The notes under the pieces are model-generated. The model saw only the letters and a program-made list of their open reading frames with translations. It was not told where the DNA came from and did no database searches. Both the position numbers and the translations under genes were made by a program. A stretch of 15,966 nt of DNA from an uncultured Clostridia bacterium. GTDB lineage: Bacteria; Bacillota; Clostridia; Oscillospirales; Acutalibacteraceae. The stretch spans positions 1 through 15,966 of the forward strand of contig CALDHV010000206.1 in the NCBI GenBank assembly GCA_937902305.1, read 5' to 3'. Positions 13,240-15,966 of the stretch are shown piece by piece. Each line of letters starts with the position of its first letter. Within the stretch, counting starts at the first letter, position 1.

Positions 13240-14424
13240 TCACTCACCTTTCCTTAGCCTGACAGTTCCGTTGATCTTCAAAAGCTCGTTCCCCGACGAG
13301 GTGACACCGTTCATATAAAGCGTATCGACCGTACCGTCGATTCGGATCATCGGGAACGGCTTGCCCGTCAGATTTTCCAGCGACATATGCTCGATGGACA
13401 GATCGGTTATGTGGGCATTTTCCTCCACGATCAGTGACTCAATGTCGCCACACTCCTCCCGTCTGTGGGCGCCGGCGATCTCCAAACCGGTAATATCCAC
13501 GTGACCGTTGACGTGGATCTGTGCGAAAACATACCCCTTTGAGCGTTTTCCGTATTTCGGAAGCCGTGGAGCATTGGACGAGAAGATATTGCGCAGTACG
13601 ATGTGATCGAACCGCCCTCTGACCCCCGAAAACGGGTAAAAATAGCCGATCAGCACACTGTTTTGATAATATGTTCCGAATATATTGCTGATGCTGATAC
13701 GGCTCACGGGAGACTTGATCGAAAGCAGGCGAACGGCTCTTAATGCATTGAGCGCGAAAACGCCGTCCACCGCAATATCGCTGATAGCACCGTCGTGCAT
13801 ATCATCGGCGTTCAGCGCGACCACATCATCGTAGCAGGTGCCTTGAATATTGCGGATACAGCCAAATCGGCATCCGCCGTCAATATGGATGCCGTCCATA
13901 TTGGTCGGTCGGGGATTTCCGTCGTTTTGGTCGAAATGGATGTTTTCGACGGTAAAATATTGCGTTTCCGCCATCTGGATACAGTAGGTCACGGGGTCCT
14001 TGACCGTCACACCGCTGATACGCAGTCTTGTCACGCCGAAAAACCGCATCACAACGCCGGTGTAGTCATCCGTGTACCGTGCGACCGTTTCCGGGTTGCC
14101 GTCGAGATGCGGGAGCGTTGCCGCCGCATCATCCAAAAACGGATTTGGTCGTTGATTGGTGTTGTTGAAGTCCCATATACCGCCGAGAATGCACACATCG
14201 TGCGCCCCGCCGGGAGCATTGGAAAGCATCAGGCAATCGGAATGCGGCAAAAGCCGTATCGTCGTGGTGGGATCCAGCCGCAGGGTTTGATTGCTGTGGA
14301 TATACAGCGTCCTGTCGATGCAATAACAGCGCTCCGGGGCGGGCAGATAAACGACCGACATACCGGAATCCAGCATGGACTGGATCTCTGCCGCATCGGA
14401 ATGGATGCCGTCTCCGTACAACAC
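13240..14424 (-). CDS. GH28-like right-handed beta-helix protein, cytosolic
   Basis: The 394-residue protein starts at GTG (14424) behind a very strong AAAGGAGG at 8 bases. After a pectate-lyase-like N-terminus (GDGIHSDAAEIQSMLDSG, then VVYLPAP) it consists of short repeated beta-helix turns (ISGVTVKDP, FTVENIHFDQND, ISDIAVDGVF, ISISNIFGTYY, LSIEHMSLENL). GH28 active-site elements are recognisable: NMDGIHIDGG (Asp177, for the NTD motif) and YDDVVALNADD (Asp199, Asp200), with the 22-residue spacing seen in polygalacturonases. The GHG and RIK motifs are not evident, so it may act on another glycoside or be an epimerase-like relative. No signal peptide is visible. As first gene of the operon it lies next to the AraC-controlled promoter. 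Confidence 0.82.
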   Translation of the reverse strand: MLYGDGIHSDAAEIQSMLDSGMSVVYLPAPERCYCIDRTLYIHSNQTLRLDPTTTIRLLPHSDCLMLSNAPGGAHDVCILGGIWDFNNTNQRPNPFLDDAAATLPHLDGNPETVARYTDDYTGVVMRFFGVTRLRISGVTVKDPVTYCIQMAETQYFTVENIHFDQNDGNPRPTNMDGIHIDGGCRFGCIRNIQGTCYDDVVALNADDMHDGAISDIAVDGVFALNALRAVRLLSIKSPVSRISISNIFGTYYQNSVLIGYFYPFSGVRGRFDHIVLRNIFSSNAPRLPKYGKRSKGYVFAQIHVNGHVDITGLEIAGAHRREECGDIESLIVEENAHITDLSIEHMSLENLTGKPFPMIRIDGTVDTLYMNGVTSSGNELLKINGTVRLRKGE

Positions 14425-14474
14425 TTTGCAGTCCTCCTTTGTTTTTGGTTTCTCTTTACAATTTCTTATTGTTG

Positions 14475-14508
14475 TGATACAATTATATCAGTGACAGCAA
14501 GGCCTGTC
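14475..14508. promoter_or_regulatory. Candidate AraC-type operator region between the divergent genes
   Basis: Two inverted repeats lie side by side: TGATA-N6-TATCA (14475-14490), which covers the operon's -10, and GACAG-N6-CTGTC (14493-14508), which covers its -35. Either could bind the AraC-family regulator. A plus-strand promoter for the regulator may start at TTGCAA (14509-14514). Confidence 0.42.
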
Positions 14509-14510
14509 TT
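14482..14510 (-). promoter_or_regulatory. Promoter of the minus-strand catabolic operon
   Basis: On the minus strand, AAGACA (14510-14505) is a weak -35, followed by a 17-base spacer and a perfect -10 TATAAT (14487-14482). The poor -35 is typical of a promoter that needs an activator such as the divergent AraC-family protein. Confidence 0.62.
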
Positions 14511-14561
14511 GCAAAATATTACTGATTTTTATAAAAATCTTATCTTTTTGGAGGGGTGGAT

Positions 14562-15395
14562 ATGGAGCATTTGCCGACCTTGACCGGTTGCGGGATCTTC
14601 AATTCCCGCATCCATTTCCCCGGCAAGGAAACCACTGCCGTTCGTACCGTCACCAGGTACGAGCTGGAACTATTTACCGAGGACGGAGGCGTGTGCTTTG
14701 CCAACGGTCGGGCGTACGATATCCGGCAGGACACCGTGCTGTTTGCCAAACCGGGAGACAAACGACAGAGCCATCTGCATTTCAAGGCGCTGTTTTTGCA
14801 TTTCACGATGGATGAGCCGGCGCTTGCCGCCAAGCTGAACGGATGTCCGTCGGTATTCCGTGTGTCCGATCCCGAGCGGTTGCATCGGCAGATGCGCTCG
14901 ATCTGCGATCTGTGGCTGGAAAACCCGGAGGAAAACGCCGTTGCCGTCACCGCCCGCGTGCTGGACTGCCTCGATATGCTCATTAAGGAGCAACGCTTGC
15001 TTGCACAGCCGTTTGCCGCCGACAGTATGGTGCAGACCGCCCGGGCGTTTATGGATCACCGGTTTCACGAGCCGCTGACGCTTGCACAGATCGCCGCCGC
15101 CTGCCATATCAGCCCGATCTACTTTCATAAGCGCTATACCGCGCTCACTGGAGAAACGCCCCGTCAGTTTCTGCTCACCAAGCGCATCGACGCCGCCCGC
15201 GGGCTGCTGCGCGCCACCGAACTGCCGCTGTCGGCAGTGGCGCAGAGCTGTGGATTTTCCGGGCAGGCATATTTCTCGCAGGTGTTTAAGGGCGTGGTCG
15301 GGCAGACGCCGGGCGAATACCGACGCTCGCTCCGCCACCCGGATGCGCCCGCCGACGGGCAATTTGTCGAAGAAAACCGGGGAAAAAGCGTGTAA
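14562..15395 (+). CDS. AraC-family transcriptional regulator
   Basis: The ATG at 14562 gives 277 residues and has GGAGG (14550-14554) 7 bases upstream; a GTG at 14556 is too close to that site. The N-terminal half is a cupin-like ligand domain (TRYELELFTEDGG, AYDIRQDTVLFAKPGD, HFKALFLHFTMDEP, about 30-85). The C-terminal 105 residues carry both helix-turn-helix units: LTLAQIAAACHISPIYFHKR near 172-191 and LPLSAVAQSCGFSGQAYFSQ at 221-240, followed by VFKGVVGQTPGEYRRS. It is divergent from the catabolic operon and most likely activates it in response to a sugar or oligosaccharide of that pathway. The tail after 258 is short and polar. Confidence 0.93.
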   Translation: MEHLPTLTGCGIFNSRIHFPGKETTAVRTVTRYELELFTEDGGVCFANGRAYDIRQDTVLFAKPGDKRQSHLHFKALFLHFTMDEPALAAKLNGCPSVFRVSDPERLHRQMRSICDLWLENPEENAVAVTARVLDCLDMLIKEQRLLAQPFAADSMVQTARAFMDHRFHEPLTLAQIAAACHISPIYFHKRYTALTGETPRQFLLTKRIDAARGLLRATELPLSAVAQSCGFSGQAYFSQVFKGVVGQTPGEYRRSLRHPDAPADGQFVEENRGKSV

Positions 15396-15440
15396 AATCC
15401 GTGAAAAATACACCAATTTGCAAAAAATGAAAAATGGGGC

Positions 15441-15469
15441 TTGCAATTTGCATTGGAATGTGGTATAGT
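15441..15469 (+). promoter_or_regulatory. Promoter of rpmE
   Basis: TTGCAA (15441-15446), 17-base spacer, TATAGT (15464-15469), about 45 bases before the L31 start. No terminator is seen between the AraC gene and this promoter. Confidence 0.72.
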
Positions 15470-15512
15470 CTATCCGTTACTTTATCTATTGCCCACGAAA
15501 GAGGTGACTTTG

Positions 15513-15722
15513 ATGAAAGAGAAGATCCATCCCGCGTATGCGCCGACGACCATTACCTGCGCTTGCGGCAACGTGATCGAGACCAGCTCCACCAAGAGCG
15601 ACATCCGCGTGGAAATCTGTTCCAAGTGCCATCCGTTCTTCACCGGTAAGCAGAAGCTGACCGATACCGGCGGCCGCGTGGATCGCTTCAACAAGCGTTT
15701 CGGCTTGAACGGCGAGAAATAA
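15513..15722 (+). CDS. rpmE: 50S ribosomal protein L31, zinc-binding type
   Basis: L31 sits at the subunit interface of the 70S ribosome. The ATG at 15513 follows AAGAGGTGA and gives 69 residues, the normal length. The signatures KEKIHPAY, VEICSKCHPFFTG and GRVDRFNKRFG are diagnostic. All four zinc ligands are present (Cys16, Cys18, Cys36, Cys39), so this is the zinc-dependent (C+) form and not the zinc-free paralogue made under zinc starvation. It has its own promoter and terminator and appears monocistronic. Confidence 0.97.
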   Translation: MKEKIHPAYAPTTITCACGNVIETSSTKSDIRVEICSKCHPFFTGKQKLTDTGGRVDRFNKRFGLNGEK

Positions 15723-15742
15723 GGTCAAAGAGATTGATGGGG

Positions 15743-15768
15743 GCAGTGCAGTTTTGCACTGCCTTTTC
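15743..15768 (+). terminator. Rho-independent terminator of rpmE
   Basis: GGCAGTGCA (15743-15751) pairs perfectly with TGCACTGCC (15756-15764) around GTTT, followed by four T. Confidence 0.88.
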
Positions 15769-15843
15769 CATATTAGACGTTAGTCGATAGACGGTGAGGG
15801 TTTCGGCTTGTGCAATTTTTCGGACGCGGGCGTGCGTATCGGA

Positions 15844-15966
15844 AACAACTCTGTGAGTTGTTACCCCCTGTGCAGGGGCGCCGCAAGAGGGCGCGAAGCC
15901 GACGGAGGGGTTGTCGAAATCAATACATACGTAAACGCCGGTCGAAATCCCCTCCGGGTCGGCTTT
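15844..15966. repeat. Interspersed palindromic element at the window edge
   Basis: A chain of inverted repeats without coding sequence: AACAACTC/GAGTTGTT (15844-15862), CCCCTG/CAGGGG (15865-15878), GCGCC/GGCGC (15878-15894) and a long outer pair. In the latter, AAGCCGACGGAGGGG (15896-15910) pairs with CCCCTCC-GG-GTCGGCTT (15949-15965), 15 bp with a 2-base bulge and a 38-base loop. It resembles the REP- or MITE-like intergenic elements common in Oscillospiraceae. The far end may lie outside the window. Between the rpmE terminator and this element (15769-15843) nothing was seen. Confidence 0.62.

Noticed and set aside
12129..13262. Plus-strand open frame of 377 codons opposite the dehydratase
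   Set aside because: Antisense shadow without ribosome binding site or family similarity.

Overview
The window reads as chromosomal DNA of a Gram-positive anaerobe of the Clostridia, most like the Oscillospiraceae/Ruminococcaceae. This is inferred from strong AAGGAGG-type ribosome binding sites, frequent GTG starts, GC-rich third codon positions, separate feoA and feoB with a tiny Cys-rich FeoB companion, and intergenic clusters of short palindromes. No rRNA, CRISPR array, transposase or phage gene was seen. The window opens inside lepA.

Layout. (1) 1-1441: the 3' part of lepA, overlapping a biotin ligase gene (birA). (2) 1472-1841: a near-consensus promoter, tRNA-Met(CAT), tRNA-Glu(TTC) and tRNA-Val(CAC), and a strong terminator. 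(3) 1842-2110: non-coding cluster of short palindromes. (4) 2113-4429: a good promoter drives a broken 23S-rRNA-intervening-sequence (four-helix-bundle) gene, a small Sm/SH3-like protein and an FGGY sugar kinase. (5) 4492-6850: a polytopic membrane protein overlapping a PrsW-type intramembrane protease, then a secreted, membrane-anchored protein with five CxxC modules. (6) 6873-9475: a ferrous-iron uptake operon feoA-feoB plus a 44-residue Cys-rich partner, behind a consensus promoter with a 16-bp palindrome near the start of transcription. (7) 9542-14424, minus strand: a compact five-gene catabolic operon (GH28-like beta-helix protein, mandelate-racemase-family sugar-acid dehydratase, two tandem GH16-like proteins, short-chain dehydrogenase) that ends at a terminator. 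(8) 14562-15395: a divergent AraC-family regulator. (9) 15441-15768: rpmE (ribosomal protein L31) with its own promoter and terminator. (10) 15844-15966: an interspersed palindromic element that runs to the window edge.

The most interesting part is region 7. Both GH16-like proteins and the GH28-like protein start without a signal peptide, so the operon looks like an intracellular route that trims an imported oligosaccharide and passes an acidic sugar to a dehydratase and an oxidoreductase, under a local AraC regulator. No transporter lies in the window and the substrate is unknown. A second point is the membrane module of region 5, where a PrsW protease is translationally coupled to an unknown polytopic protein next to a CxxC-repeat surface protein. 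Most other genes are conserved housekeeping functions.
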